NCBI GenBank assembly: GCA_013398615.1
Contig: VZSR01002420.1
Coordinates: forward strand, 1,444,242-1,508,241
Reading direction: 5' to 3'
DNA: 64,000 nt
Source: Brachypodius melanocephalos
Lineage: Eukaryota; Chordata; Aves; Passeriformes; Pycnonotidae
The position numbers and the translations under genes are program-made. This document shows positions 51,001-63,100 of the stretch, in pieces. Each line of letters starts with the position of its first letter. Within the stretch, counting starts at the first letter, position 1. Under the pieces are notes generated by a model. The model was not told the origin of the DNA. It searched no databases and saw only the letters and a program-made list of their open reading frames with translations.

Positions 51001-54000
51001 GTCACACTCGAACATCCGTGTGATCAGATGGATTTGCAGGTGACGCTCAAACATATTTTTTGTTTTGCAGACAAAGTTACAGAAAACACATTCAAAGACT
51101 GAAAAATAGAATGGGAAAAGTTAGTCCTTACACTGTGGCCAGACTGACTGCATAAAGAGTGAGAGTTTGTATTTGTTAAACAAATTTTTTACCTTTCTCT
51201 GACTTCTCTTCAGTGTTCACGGAGGTCTGACTACCAGGCACTACAGAAATGACCAGCAGGTTGTTTGACCCCTTGTTTTTTGGGGTTATATCTGCATCTT
51301 CTTTGCTGTTGGCAGAGTCACTCAGTGCTGACAGCGAAGATGAAGATGGACTGTTCGACTCACTGGGTGTCTTCCTCTCTTCAGCTGAAAAACAAAGAGC
51401 AATAGCTAGTTCAGCAGATTAAATGGAGTCTCCATGATTCTGTTCTAAACTTCAGGAAGTACTTATATTCAAAGTTAATTCAAAACAAGTCTGAAATTAA
51501 TTGAGCTGATTAAAAACACATTGTTGGGTCTCCTTCCTTTTTTGTTAGTGTTCAACCACAGTACATCTCTCAGTTTATCCTGAAATTGAATGTTTCTGTG
51601 ATGGTAGTGGAAAGGGATCATGCAATTCTACCTCATTACTGGACTGAAAAAAAACCCAAGAAAACATTTTGATTACTCTGAGTTCAAAAGCTTGTCACTC
51701 AGAAAGGAAACAGAATTTCTGTAGGTTTGAGGGGCAGAAACCAAAAGTACCTACTAGTCCAAGCTAAACTTCCCCCACCTTTCCATTTATGTGGGTCCAG
51801 TGAGTAAACTGGGGATGAAGGGTAAAGAAGAATAATCTCCCTCATTGAAGAGCGTCCTCAGTAATCATTGCAGAGGCAACAGTGTGGTCTCAAGATTTAT
51901 ATGTTTTTATTAGGATCTCCTTCCAAAGATAATTGAAAAGCATGTTATTTAACTGGACCTAGAGATAAAGCTTCTTTATGAAAGAAAGAAAGCATCAGAG
52001 CTTCCTTATGTGTGCAATAAATGTATAAAGTCCAAATCCCAAACCCTATCACACACTAGAACTGAACAAGAGGGAGAGCTCCCGTATGAGAACTGCCATG
52101 AGCCAGGGAGGCAAGGATGGGCAAATTATTCCCTCCCACCCATGTCCTGGTTCAGTGAGTGCTGTGTTAAAGGGAGACTTCACTAAAACTTCAAATTCTC
52201 CATGTGAGACAATCCCCTGATCAAGGCCTCTGCAAACACCAGCACCTGTGTACTTTAAACCAATGAGTGGCACCTTTAAGATAAAAACAAAGGAATGCAC
52301 TAATGAAATCTAATGGCCCCAGCTGCCAATAGGGAGGATGACTGGATATCATAGAGAAAGGTTCACTGACCTTGGGGACAAGAGTAATACAAATGGAATG
52401 AAATTTAATAGCACAGAGAACAAGGTTATGACCTGAAGGGCCAGTAACAAGAATTTTTGCTACAAATGAGAAGTGCTTAGGTTGGAAACAGTCAAGAAAA
52501 ACAAAAGTAGAATTTGAGCAGAACAGAGGATAAATATGAGCAATCAGTGCTGGGGAGTCTTCAAGGAAGGTAAATGTGACCAAGGAATGTTATTGTGTGA
52601 CCTATTCCCAGCAGCTGCTGCTGGTTTGCACTGCCACCACTGCTTATTTCATTTCAGCATGTACAGCTGTGATTGCATATGTCCAGAGCAGGGGTTCCAA
52701 CAAGAACATAAGCAGTGAGGGATTGGTACAGCAGGAAAACTGTGTGTAGGAAAAGGCTCAGTGTACATTTAGAGGGGACAGTGTTGTTTTCCAGAAATGT
52801 ACTAAGGGAGTAAATACTGTGGAAGGAGGGATGAAAGGTGGAGGGAAGAAAAGGCAGACTGCTGTTTCAGACAGAGGGCAGTTCTGGACAAGAACAATAT
52901 ATGTATATATATTCTGATTATCACTATGACACACACTGCAAATTTTAAAAAGGTCCCTAACCTTTAATGCAAGGAAGTCTACAGCTGCCTGTCTCTTGAT
53001 ATAGTTTGTTTAAAACAGTGATACTTCTTTGAAGGCATATGCCATATCCTCACAAACAGTCCCTTTATGACCTGGTAACATCACAGGATAAGGAACTGGA
53101 GTCAAGTGACCCAGAAAACCCATTCTATTTTTTACTCTGTATTTGCCATATGTGTGAGCATTTGGCTGAACCACCAGCCGAGGGGCTCATTTGGGCAGGG
53201 TGAAGGAAGAACAAGGGAGTTTTGCCTATCTTCAAAAGACAAGTAGCCGTTTCAATCTTTTAGCCACAACAGGAAAATACAGTAGAGCACAGCTCACTTT
53301 TGAGCTCTGAGGCTTTTCACATGGCTATGGGTGATGTTTCTCATTTGCCTTTAACTCCTCTTTATGAAGTGAAGTAGTGCTGAGAGCTATGCTGGCATAA
53401 AATCCCTTGAGAGCTTTCCAGTAGTTCATATTTCTGTAGTTTCATTTAACTTATGTATCTGTGAACACAACCAATTTTATTCTTCTCACCCTTCTGTTTT
53501 CCCAATTTTATTCCTGGTAGGACAAGAAAAGCAATTTAGCAATGGAAAAGTTGTGCTGGATGCAATCAGGTTGTGTATTGTAAATAAAACTCTGAGTAGT
53601 TTGTGGCAGCAAAAATGCTTCTGCCTGGTCTTATAAGAGAAATTAATGAAAAGGATTCCAATTTTCTTCTCCTTAAATTATACCAGACTTCATTAGTTGC
53701 ACTAAACATATGGAGCTTATTTGAAAACTGCTATTGCTCTTATCCTTGGCTATTAAGTGAGCAGGACCAGGCAGTGAGCACGACTTGTTCTGCTATTTAA
53801 TATAAAGTACATTTATGGTATTGCTGAATCACAATGTCATCTAAACATCAGTGTGAAATTCCAAACTGGTGGACTGTGGGGGCAAACACAGCAAGGAACA
53901 AAGCTCAACATAATGTTTATTTCAGACTTAGAGCCAGGTATGCACAATTAGCACTCAAAGTCACCTTATCACCGCTGAAGTCAAAGCAGGCTTTTGATGA

Positions 54001-57000
54001 AACAGTAAACCAGAAAAACAAAAGAAATATTTGACTGACTCCAGCAGGGGAGGAGATCTGGGGGATAAGGGGAATAGGAAGAAGAAGGGCTAAGTAGTTC
54101 TTCATTTATTTCACTAAGCTTGAAAATTGATCTGCACTACCAGATTATTTGCCTGGCTGGAGTCCAATTCACTTCAGCTTTGAGAGATCAGGCCTTAATT
54201 AGCAAGCATTTCAGTGAAAGCAGAGTGCTAATGGGAAGTGTGAAGGTTGCACCTAAAAAGCAAGGAAGAGAGAGATCACTGCAGCTGGGAGAGAGGGATC
54301 ATCACCTGTGTGCTTGCTGTTGACATGAGCCTTCATATCTGCCTCTTCCATAGTGACAAAGTCGCACGCCGTGCAGCAGATGGAGAACATCCACTGCTCC
54401 TTATCCACGTGGAGGGACATATGACTGACAAACTGGACATTCATCTCTGTCTCAAACCCACACACATGGCAGCTGCAGGCAGAGGAGAATTCGAGAGTAA
54501 AAGAAACATTAAAAACCAATGTAGCAATGCACCCCCACACTTTTTCCTTACAAGGAAAAAGGGTTCAGTTTACCTTTAGACTTTTTTAAGAACTAGCTAG
54601 AACCTCTTGCCGCTGCCTGCTGCCATTGGTCCATTGTCAATGAACCGGTACCGGCTGGACCCTGCCCCTGTCTGTCAAGACCTGCACTTGTCTCCATTGG
54701 CAGATGACCAGCGGAACCATCCTCGACCATCAAGTAGAAAAGAGAGAAGACAAAAGGCTCCACGCTCTGCTGTGCTCGGCTTAACTCTTTTATTTGTATT
54801 TTCCTAAGTTTATTTTGTTATTAAACATTTTATTTTACAAGACGTGCCTGACCATGCTGTCTCGCTATTTTTAACGCCACAATCCCTGCTGGCAGGGACC
54901 CTTTGAAAAGGTCCTGAGGGGGATTCTCCCCCGCAGCAAACCAAAGCACAAACGGAAGCCTATGGCCTTTCCCCGAATTTGCAAGAGGAAACTCACAGCA
55001 CGGTTTTCTGCTCTTCCTCGCTGCTCAGTGCTCACTGCAAAATTCTTTTGTCTGCTGAACTGCCTTTGAACTGATGGCCATGCCAATGTGATTAAGGGCA
55101 AGCACAATGCAACAATCCTGTACATGCTATAATGATGCTAAATAATCATAAAGTTAATTAAAAACTACAGATTCCAGATGCTGTGCATCACCTAACTGAT
55201 TCCTTTGGGCAATAAGAGGCACTGCAGCTTTGCCAAGATGTTTAGTACAGCTGATACACTGACAAACAGAGAGCTTGCTGCACACTCCAGGATGGATTTT
55301 CAAGCCCTGGAATGGTTCCCATGCCAAACTGGGATCTTGTGCAAAACTGCCTGGCAGTTTCAGTGTAAGCAAGTAAAAATGGGTTCAAACATTTCTTATG
55401 CTTGACTGGAAAACAGCAGTCTTCAGCTATGCAAATAATTAGCAGGGATATGGATTTTGCAGCCAGCACATAAACAGAGTGATACTGAGAGGCAGTGGAA
55501 AGGACCCTTTAATTTAACTTTCTTTGCAGAGTCCCCCTCTTGCTTTGATTAGGCCATTAACATTTAAAACAAGCCAGAAAGATTGGAAAAGGCATATACT
55601 CCAGGGCACTATTTTGCTTTCCCAAGGGGAAGTACTAGATAATCTAATCCAGCAGGTCTCATTTATTTCTTACTTCTATGATTTTGTAATTAAATCTGCT
55701 CTTGGCACTTTGACTCAAAGTAAGAGTGATTTGGTAATCTGCTTGGCCACTAGAGTGCACATCACAGTTTGCAGAGTGCACAACAGTGCATACAAGGAGA
55801 ATGTCTAGATATCCATTTTATCTGGGCAATTCCTTTCAATTTTTCAGGCAAATTCTCCTGAAGGTTTTCTTTCTTTCACCATGTTGGTCACAGAATATAT
55901 ATATCTCTAGCAAACAGAGGAAATGTGTAGATTGATACAACAATTCTTGATAACACTCTTAAGCTATTTGATTTCATAGATTTGGTCAAAGACAGGGGAA
56001 GAATCTGAAAAGTACAATTGGAAGCACTGGGCTTTAGATTCGCTGTGAATCCATGGACATGATGGGATATTTCCAAACACAAAACTTAAAGGAACACTGC
56101 TTAAAAAGTTAGAGAGGCTTCTAAGAGCCCAGCTGCCTCACAAAGCCATTTAAAAAAACCACCCCCACAGCAAACCCCCGAGTCCTTTCCAATGGCCAGC
56201 CAAGTGAAACAGCACGAAGCAGCCAGCCAGGGTTTGTGGCTCATCCTGAGCCAGATACGGGCAAGACAAATACTTCAGTCATGGCTCCAACCCCGCAGCA
56301 GCAGAAGGGTGGCCCTGTCACACGTCCTCAGCAGGCACACGAGACGGTGTGTGGGGCACAGCCCTGGTCTGAGTGCTCACCTGTAGTAATAAGGGTGCTT
56401 CTTTCCGTCGCTGCCCTCAGCTGTGACGGCGCTGACGATGTCCTCGGTGTCGGTGCTCACCAGCTTCACCGAGTGCACAGTCAGGTGCTGGTTCAGGTTA
56501 GCACGGCACTTAGCAGCATAGGGGCACAAGTGGCATTTGTATTTTCTCTCTTCTGAAAAAAGGAGCAGGAAGATGTGAGCGTATACCTCAGTCTGAAGCC
56601 AGCTGCTTTGAAAGCTGCCAGTAACCAAGCGTGCATTCCTTTGGGTTTCTCCAAGCGGCTTTCAGCATGAGGTAACTTGGAAGCTCAACATTTTAAAAGT
56701 TTATAGGAGCTCACAGCAATTACTGAGAAAAAAACTCCAACTAATTTGAAGGTAGTTTAGGGCAAGCTTTTTTAATTTGCTCTACCATTTGTAGTCAGAT
56801 AATATAAAACTTTATAAACTGGAAAACTGGGGCAACTGCTGTTCTGGGAGCTGCAGCAAAGCCAGTGGAGAAACAGTCAATAATCTACAACTACTTCCTT
56901 TACGCAGCATCTTTTATTTGATTTTTGGACTTAGTTACTGTTGAGGTTGCCCATGTGATCACTTGCAGAGACCTGGTAAGTTGATGATTTTGTATTAAAA

Positions 57001-58208
57001 TCTGAGGGTGAGAAAAAGGGGAACACTATATATCATCAGCCCAGTTCTAAAAATAAACCAATGAAAAAGCTCACTCAGAGAACAGATGAAAAAATAAAAC
57101 TAATTCATCATGAGTTTCTGCTGCTTCACAATTTTAAATATTCCTCCTTTTTAATTTTAAATTAATAATTTCTAGATCCCGGCAGCATAGTTTTAGTGTG
57201 TGCACCAGGCTGCATTTTGCAAAGGGTTGATTAAAATAACCAAACATTACATCAGCTTTTACAAACTTTCCTTTGAGAGTCTGCTCCTCTAAAATTGAAA
57301 TATAATGCTACAAGTGTGAGGGGAAAGGTATTCCATAAAGCAGCTTAGGACTAAGGAAACCACACTAGACCATGGAGCCTTTTCAGGATGGCTCTGCTGG
57401 ATGGCTCAACATACACTGGCATTATACTAACAGGATTTCTCTGCACCACACGGGAAATTCTTGCTTCCCAATATTATTTTGTGCAGTACACCTCAGCAGG
57501 CTGACAGAGTGCATCTTCCATATAAAAACTCTGTTTGTCTCAGCTGATTTGAAGCAGATAAACTTTAAGAAAGTTGATATGGGGTAGAAGAGCCCCTGTT
57601 CCTCTCAGAACTGTATGATGAGAGCAAAGATGAGTGAGTTACTCAATCCTTTCAGTTTCAGAGATCTAAAATACCAAGGCCAAATCTTTTGTTGTTCAGC
57701 GACACTTGAAAAGTTTATCAGGCAAATGATATTTCTGTCCAAGAAAACCCCAAATCCATCTAAAAAAACTGCTGTGCCTTCTCTTCAGAACTCCATTACC
57801 AAGCTTGGTTTCCAGTTGGTGTTTACAGTCTGGTGTGCTAGAACTTGAATCAACAGGTTTTGTAAGGAGAAATTTCATGTAGGCTGCAAAGAAAGAAATG
57901 TTCATTCTCTAAGCCCACTCTGACACTGTGTCCTGCTCCTGCACTCAGCTCTGCTCCAGGTGAGCCAAGGATGGCTCACACGCTCCTCTCCTCACCATCC
58001 TTCTCCCCCCTAAAACAAACCCCACGGAATTCTTGAGTGCTGTAACAAGCACAGGTAAGCCCTGCCTTACCTGTGTGCAGTGAGAGATGCCGGGACAGAG
58101 TCTGCTGGCGACCAAACACTTTTCCACACACATCACAGGGAAACAGCTGGTCATTAAATTTCCAAGATGGCAATCCATTTCCCACCTCCAGCCCCAGCTT
58201 TTCTGTTT
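47288..58208 (-). CDS. ZNF827: ZNF827, C2H2 zinc-finger protein, C-terminal half (six coding exons; 5' part outside window)
   Basis: ZNF827 is a nuclear multi-C2H2 protein known to recruit the NuRD complex, studied at telomeres of ALT cells and in DNA-damage signalling. In transcript order the exons are 58,208-58,071, 56,552-56,381, 54,472-54,306, 51,384-51,193, 51,098-50,921 and 48,095-47,288. All introns are GT-AG on the minus strand and all phases join. The segments encode eleven C2H2 fingers: one, one, two, none, two and five. A Ser-rich linker is encoded by the 51.2-kb exon. The C-terminus ends in a conserved tail (LAYLGLTERAETV) that I recall from mammalian ZNF827 with one or two differences. 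The N-terminal exons, with the NuRD-binding start and the first finger cluster, must lie beyond 64,000. No frameshift or lost zinc ligand is seen. Confidence 0.95.
48096..50920 (-). other. ZNF827 intron, nothing recognised
   Basis: The intron between the two-finger exon and the terminal exon, about 2.8 kb. It contains no recognisable repeat family and no convincing additional exon. Confidence 0.7.
50921..51098 (-). CDS. ZNF827: ZNF827 exon with two C2H2 fingers
   Basis: The acceptor is CTATTTTTCAG and the donor is AA|GTAAGG, both on the minus strand. It is 178 bases long, entering with two bases of a split codon and leaving with two. It encodes CVFCNFVCKTKNMFERHLQIH and CDVCHKFMKTPEQLLEHKKCH fingers followed by a TVPTGGL linker into the last exon. 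Confidence 0.95.
51193..51384 (-). CDS. ZNF827: ZNF827 exon, Ser-rich linker
   Basis: The acceptor is TTTTTCAG and the donor is G|GTAAAA on the minus strand; 192 bases. It encodes a finger-free, low-complexity linker of about 64 residues with a Ser run (ESNSPSSSSLSALSDSANS) and a charged end before the next finger pair. The phases join the 54.3-kb exon (G|CT, Ala) and the 50.9-kb exon (G|TC, Val). Confidence 0.93.
51385..54305 (-). other. ZNF827 intron, nothing recognised
   Basis: About 2.9 kb of intronic sequence without a nameable repeat or exon. A short TA-rich tract (ATATATGTATATATA) is near 52,897-52,912. Confidence 0.65.
54306..54472 (-). CDS. ZNF827: ZNF827 exon with two C2H2 fingers
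   Basis: The acceptor is CTGCCTGCAG and the donor is G|GTGATG on the minus strand; 167 bases. It encodes a CHVCGFETEMNVQFVSHMSLH finger and a second CTACDFVTMEEADMKAHVNSKH finger, joined by a VDKEQWMFSIC spacer. It ends at HTG, the Gly being split with the next exon. Confidence 0.95.
54595..54881 (+). mobile_element. Putative solo LTR or LTR fragment in ZNF827 intron
   Basis: The segment contrasts with its surroundings. It has CCATTGG-type CCAAT boxes in both orientations near 54,620-54,700, an AACCATCC-TCGACCATCA stretch, a CACGCTCTGCTGTGCTCGG string, then a T-rich core with ATTAAA (54,820-54,825). About 55 bases later it ends in GCCACA. This order resembles U3-R-U5 of avian endogenous retrovirus LTRs, as I remember them. 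CpG-bearing sequence continues to about 55,040 and may be part of the same element. It lies antisense to ZNF827. No target-site duplication or second copy was found here. Confidence 0.4.
54882..56380 (-). other. ZNF827 intron (remainder)
   Basis: Intronic DNA between the LTR-like segment and the 56.4-kb exon. The first 160 bases carry more CpG than the rest and may belong to the LTR-like element. The remainder is AT-rich and has no recognised feature. Confidence 0.55.
56381..56552 (-). CDS. ZNF827: ZNF827 exon with one C2H2 finger
   Basis: The acceptor is CTTTTTTCAG and the donor is AG|GTGAGC on the minus strand; 172 bases. It encodes an EERKYK linker, the finger CHLCPYAAKCRANLNQHLTVH, and an acidic/Ser linker (STDTEDIVSAVTAEGSDGKK) ending HPYYY before the next finger. 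The split codons join correctly on both sides. Confidence 0.95.
56553..58070 (-). other. ZNF827 intron, nothing recognised
   Basis: About 1.5 kb of AT-rich intron with no repeat or exon that I can name. Confidence 0.65.
58071..58208 (-). CDS. ZNF827: ZNF827 exon with one C2H2 finger (most 5' coding exon in window)
   Basis: The donor is G|GTAAGG on the minus strand. Two in-frame acceptors lie six bases apart: GGCATAG ending the exon at 58,208, or CAG ending it at 58,202. The outer one adds a Thr-Glu pair and fits the ETEK-type sequence that I recall from human ZNF827. The exon encodes a GNGLPSWKFNDQLFP segment and the finger CDVCGKVFGRQQTLSRHLSLH, then HT split into the next exon's EERKYK linker. 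The previous exon must end with one base of a split codon and is not found before 64,000. Confidence 0.92.
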
Positions 58209-58679
58209 CTATGCCAAAAACACAAAGTCATCTTAAGAACTCTGAAGACTTGCAGATTTCATTCAGTAGAGCCCTGTGGGCGTCACATAAAATGCAGCAC
58301 TTCAGCTGCGCACTCTGGCACACGAGTTCATTTAGAAAGGAAACTCCCAATGCTGGAAAGGAAAGGAATCTTTCATACAGCACCTTTCATACACACTCTA
58401 AAGCAGAACGCTGAGCCAAAGTGCTCTGGACATAGGCACAGCCAAAGAGTTACACCAGGGCATGTACAGAGAGAAAGTCAAGAGTGAGCAGGGCAAGCAC
58501 TGACCTCTAATTATGGTTTTGTGGAACAACCACTCCTTTGGCTTTTTCAGTCACACACCTTTGCCTGGTGCATGAAGAAGCCTGGTCTGAGACAGTCTAT
58601 TTAACACTGGATTATTATTCAAGGCTGAATAAATATTTTCAGATAGTTTCCCTTCTACCGAGGCAGGAATTTTTGCTAC

Positions 58680-58797
58680 ATAGAATCATAGAATCATTGA
58701 GGTTGGAAAAGACCTCTAAGATCAAGTCCATCCATTAACCTAACACTGCCAGGTCCATCACTAAAGCCATCTTCTAAAGTGCCACATCTACACACAC
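58680..58797 (-). mobile_element. CR1 LINE 3'-end fragment
   Basis: Reads ATAGAATCATAGAATCATTG, then GGTTGGAAAAGACCTCTAAG, ATCAAGTCCA and AACACTGCCAGGTCCATCA on the + strand. This is the reverse complement of a CR1 3' end with two terminal ATTCTATGA units. It is inserted in the same orientation as ZNF827 transcription, within an intron. Only slightly diverged from the usual avian pattern. Confidence 0.92.
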
Positions 58798-60036
58798 ATG
58801 AGCAGTCTGACTCTGAAGACCAGAAGATGGCTCAGACAAACATTAAAACAAAAGGACACAGCACCCCAGTATATGGCTGGCATCAAAGGCAAGCTCTACC
58901 CAGCACTGCTGTCCCCTGGCATCAAAATCCCCAGCAGCTTAGAGGGCCATTGAAAATCTGTGACCCAGAGTGAGCCATTAGCTTTTAATAAGTAGCTTTA
59001 ATTGTTTCAGGAACAGAGAGAGTCTGCAATATAGAAAAAAAAAGAAACCCCACAGAGCATAGAGCACAGATATGAAAGCACTTTGTAAGGAAGTCGAGAG
59101 AAAGGGACTGGCAATGAGGAAGAGGGAAAAAGGTTACACAATGCTTCAAGAAGTTGAAAGCATGACCAGTTTTGATTTGTACAGAATGGAGCAAAAAGCA
59201 AGTAGAGACTTGGGAAAGCAGTGTACTACTCGAAACAATAAGAGAAGGAGCATCAGCAAGTCTTGAGTAAAAAAATACCCTGTGCAAGGGTCCTGTTCCC
59301 TGAGGAGAAGGGATTGCTGTTGTAAGAGGTGCACAGAACTACAAGGATACTTGTTTTAAACACTGCAGTCAGCACTGAAGGGCTTGGTGTAATTCTTCTT
59401 GTTCCACTGGAAGGGAAGATGTCTCTGGCAGAGCACCTTTCCCTAAACCGACACCACCTCTGGGATCACTGCTCAGAACAAGCTCCACCAGCACGTGTGA
59501 ACATGCCCTGGTGGAGGAAAACCACTTGGCTGGGATTTCCAGGTACATGGAGGGAGAGGAGCTGGGGACAGGAGTTCAAAAACGTTGTAGTGAGCGTAAG
59601 TCAACATGGTGGAGTTTGGCACAAACAGCAAAATCTTCATCCCATGAATCACTGAGGAATAAAGGACCCCCCTGCTCTGTATGCTGGCAGCCCCTCACTG
59701 ACAGCTACCACTGCACATGTGACTACCATGGATGAGAGAGTCTCTCCTTCAGAGAGCTTTTCAGAAAACTCCACTGTGGTTTAGGCAAAGAGCTGTCAAA
59801 TACTGTATTTAATTTAAGCAATAACAAAAACAATGCCTCATTTGGGGCAGAGAGTCCACATAGCAATCTCAGCAAATTTAGGGCTGGCCAGAGTTCCAGC
59901 CCCTTCTCCAGTGCTGTTTCATTCTCCTGCGACCCTGTAATATGTACAATATTCACACCAGAGGGATTCTGAGCCACCTCTGAGTGCTACCATCCAACAA
60001 CACATTTTTCTTAAAAGAATTTCTAGTTAGAAAACA

Positions 60037-60148
60037 NNNNNNNNNNNNNNNNNNNNNNNNNNNNNNNNNNNNNNNNNNNNNNNNNNNNNNNNNNNNNNNN
60101 NNNNNNNNNNNNNNNNNNNNNNNNNNNNNNNNNNNNNNNNNNNNNNNN
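60037..60148. other. Assembly gap, 112 N
   Basis: 112 unknown bases inside the ZNF827 intron. The odd size suggests an estimated rather than placeholder length. The flanks show no obvious repeat. Confidence 0.99.
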
Positions 60149-63100
60149 TTCTTTTTATTGCTATCCTTGAGTTCCAAACAATGGAAAAATCTAACTGTGG
60201 TAGTGCTACAGATGTTTCAGCAGAGCTTTTTGAGTACATAATCAAAACACTGCTTCAAACGAGGAAAATAGTAATAATTATAAGAGAGGGTCACAAGGGT
60301 GTAGGTTGCTTCAATATGGTCACAACAAAAATGAATTAATTGGAACACGTACCAAACAAGCAGGCTCAATTAAGTAAATAAGTCTCTTAACAATTCACTT
60401 CAGTATTAGTCATCAGCCCTCTTTTATCTCTTAAGAAAAAGAAATAAAATATCCTCTTCCCTATGAGGGATTGTCCTGGGAAGCTCATGGGAAGCTGGAA
60501 AAATAGCAGTTTTCTGATTATCTCAAGCTGGTGACAGCCAGTCCCTTGCAAAGCAGGTGCGTATTTTTCATTGATGCAAGAGAGAACACTGAGGGGTTTT
60601 GAAAGTACTTATGTTTACTTTAAAGATGTATTTCTGGAGTCCTAACTACAGTACTTTTTCCTTCCCTTTTGACTGAATCTTCTCTCTGCAGCAAAGTGGT
60701 ATTTCTATTCAGCAGCTTCTTAGCTTGCTCATGGCAAACCAGAGCTGGTCTCTTGCAACAGAAGCCTCAGCACCTTGTGAGAGATTTCTCAGCTCCAAGG
60801 AAAACCAGCTGTTTCCACCCATCCTACCCTCTGGGCAAGCTTTGACTGCATCCTGGAAACTGGAGCTCTGTGTCCATACAGTGGGCCAGAAATCTTCCCA
60901 GAACATGCCCAGCACCTGACCTTGCCAGTAACCTGAAGAGTCATGTGAGTCAGCTTCCACATTCATTCCTTGGGCTCTGGCTCTAATTAATGCCAGGGAA
61001 TGGTGTTTTCTGGGAAGTGAGTACAGGCCCAGTGACTCCATGACCACAACACTGGGCTGTGCACAGAGTTCTCTGTGCATCCCTAAGCCCTGTTCCAAGG
61101 CAGTCAGTGTTGTTAGCCTTAAAGAACACCTTACACATTGGCCAGGAAGAAGATGGACTCAGACCAGCTAATGTTAAATAATAAATCACTGATGTGAAAG
61201 ATGTCTCACAGAAATCCATCTTTCACCATGACATCCCCTATACTGAAATGAAAAGGAAAACAAAAAGAGAGAAAAAAAAAAAAAAGGACTTGGTACAAGA
61301 TTTCTGCTTTAAATGTCCACAGCAAATTCCAAAACTCCTATGTTAGAAAAATCATACAAGACAAAATTATATTGAACTTACGAAGCAATAGACTGCATTT
61401 CTGTGTGAGTTTTGGAGTTTAAAACAAAATATGCGCTCAGTAAAATGAAAGGCCGCCAAGTTCTCCAGTACAACATGAAAAAGAAACAGAAGGATTAAGA
61501 CTCAGGATATTACAAAGCTAGTGATAAAACTATTTTGAAATAACTTTGCATAGAACCCTTAAGAGCTAAGAATCTTATGTAAAGGTAAGACCTAATTTAA
61601 TATAGTGAAATACATCTTCATGGACACCTTTCCTGCCCTCCTGCATCACCTGGTATCGCTCCCCTTCTAGCCACAAGTCAACTTCATAATGAGTAGCTGG
61701 GTAGAGCTGATCATCCAAGAAGGGGTTAGGAACTGCCACCATCTGTATTTTCTCTGAGATGAGGACATCAATGGCAGAAACACTGTTCTGTGCCTCCTCT
61801 TCCCCTTCCAAATAGATTTAATTTCTGGCAAACAAAGCACTGCAGCTTGAGAGAGTCGCCCTTTACCCCTTTCCTGAGGTGTGGGGCATAATTCTGAACA
61901 CATTTGTATTTTCAGTTTTCACATTTAGTGATTAATCTTTTCCTCTTCCTCTCCAACTGATGATATCAATACAGAGAGTGTATTAACCACCCCTTCTGAA
62001 AGGTCTTTACCCTGATTTTTGTCAGGATATGCTTGGAGAGAGGGCACCGTATCTGGTGGAAGCTGTAACTGAAGAAGAGGATGAGGCATGACCTGAATAC
62101 GAAAGTGACTGTCTGGAGTCACCCAATCAGCCTTGTGACTCCTGGTGGCTGTCAGGCACAAGAGCTCCCCAGGGACTGGCTTTGGACTCTGATAGTTGGA
62201 TTATTTATTTTCTTTTACCTTGATGTATTTGTCAATTATTGCTCCACAGTGTTTTATGCTCCATTATGTTTTAATATGATGTCCAATGCCTTGCCCAACT
62301 TTTTATCTTTATACAAACAATGGAAAGAATGACACCACTATTTAAGTGAAAAAGATAAGCCTAAGAAGACAAACAAAAAGTGTGCTGAGGCATCACTCAG
62401 AGAAGCTAAATTCACATTTATAACCTTTGCTGATTTACTGTCTGCTCTCACATTCTGTAACTCACTTGAACAGCTGCTTCTCTGCTTTATCTTCGCACCT
62501 CCACAGACCTCAGAAGCAACCAAATCCACAAGGGCAGATCCTTATGGTCAGATGGAATCCCATGGATATAAATTAAATAGATTGTTCTTTGCAATAAGTA
62601 TTCCTTATAGAGATGAGATTGAGAGGTGCTGATAAGCCTTAACATGGAAGGTCAAAATTAATTTTCTCCTCATTCTTCTGGAAGTGTATGTCAGAGTTAT
62701 ATTTTGAGTTATTCAGACAGTTTGACACCAGACAAATGGTCAAGGAGAAACCAGGTAAGTAATTTTGAAAATTAAATGAACAGAAATCCTGTGAAAATAG
62801 AAAGTGGTGTTAGAGTGTTTTCAATAAATGCTGCTTGCAAGCTGCCAAACCAGAAAATTAATAAACTGACTAAGAAACAGTGGACAAGGTAACCAGGTTC
62901 TGTGAGCTCATGGTAAGAGATGAACACTCCAACAGCAAGGCATCTCACTTTGCCCAGAAAGACTTGGGACATTAAACAGTCATCAGGTAACGTCTGGCTG
63001 CTCCCAGCCTGAGCTGAACTGCTGCTTTTTCCTTTGAGATCTGTCAAATATCCCACATTTACCCAAGAGGTAAATACACTGCATGCAGCTCTACAAGAAT

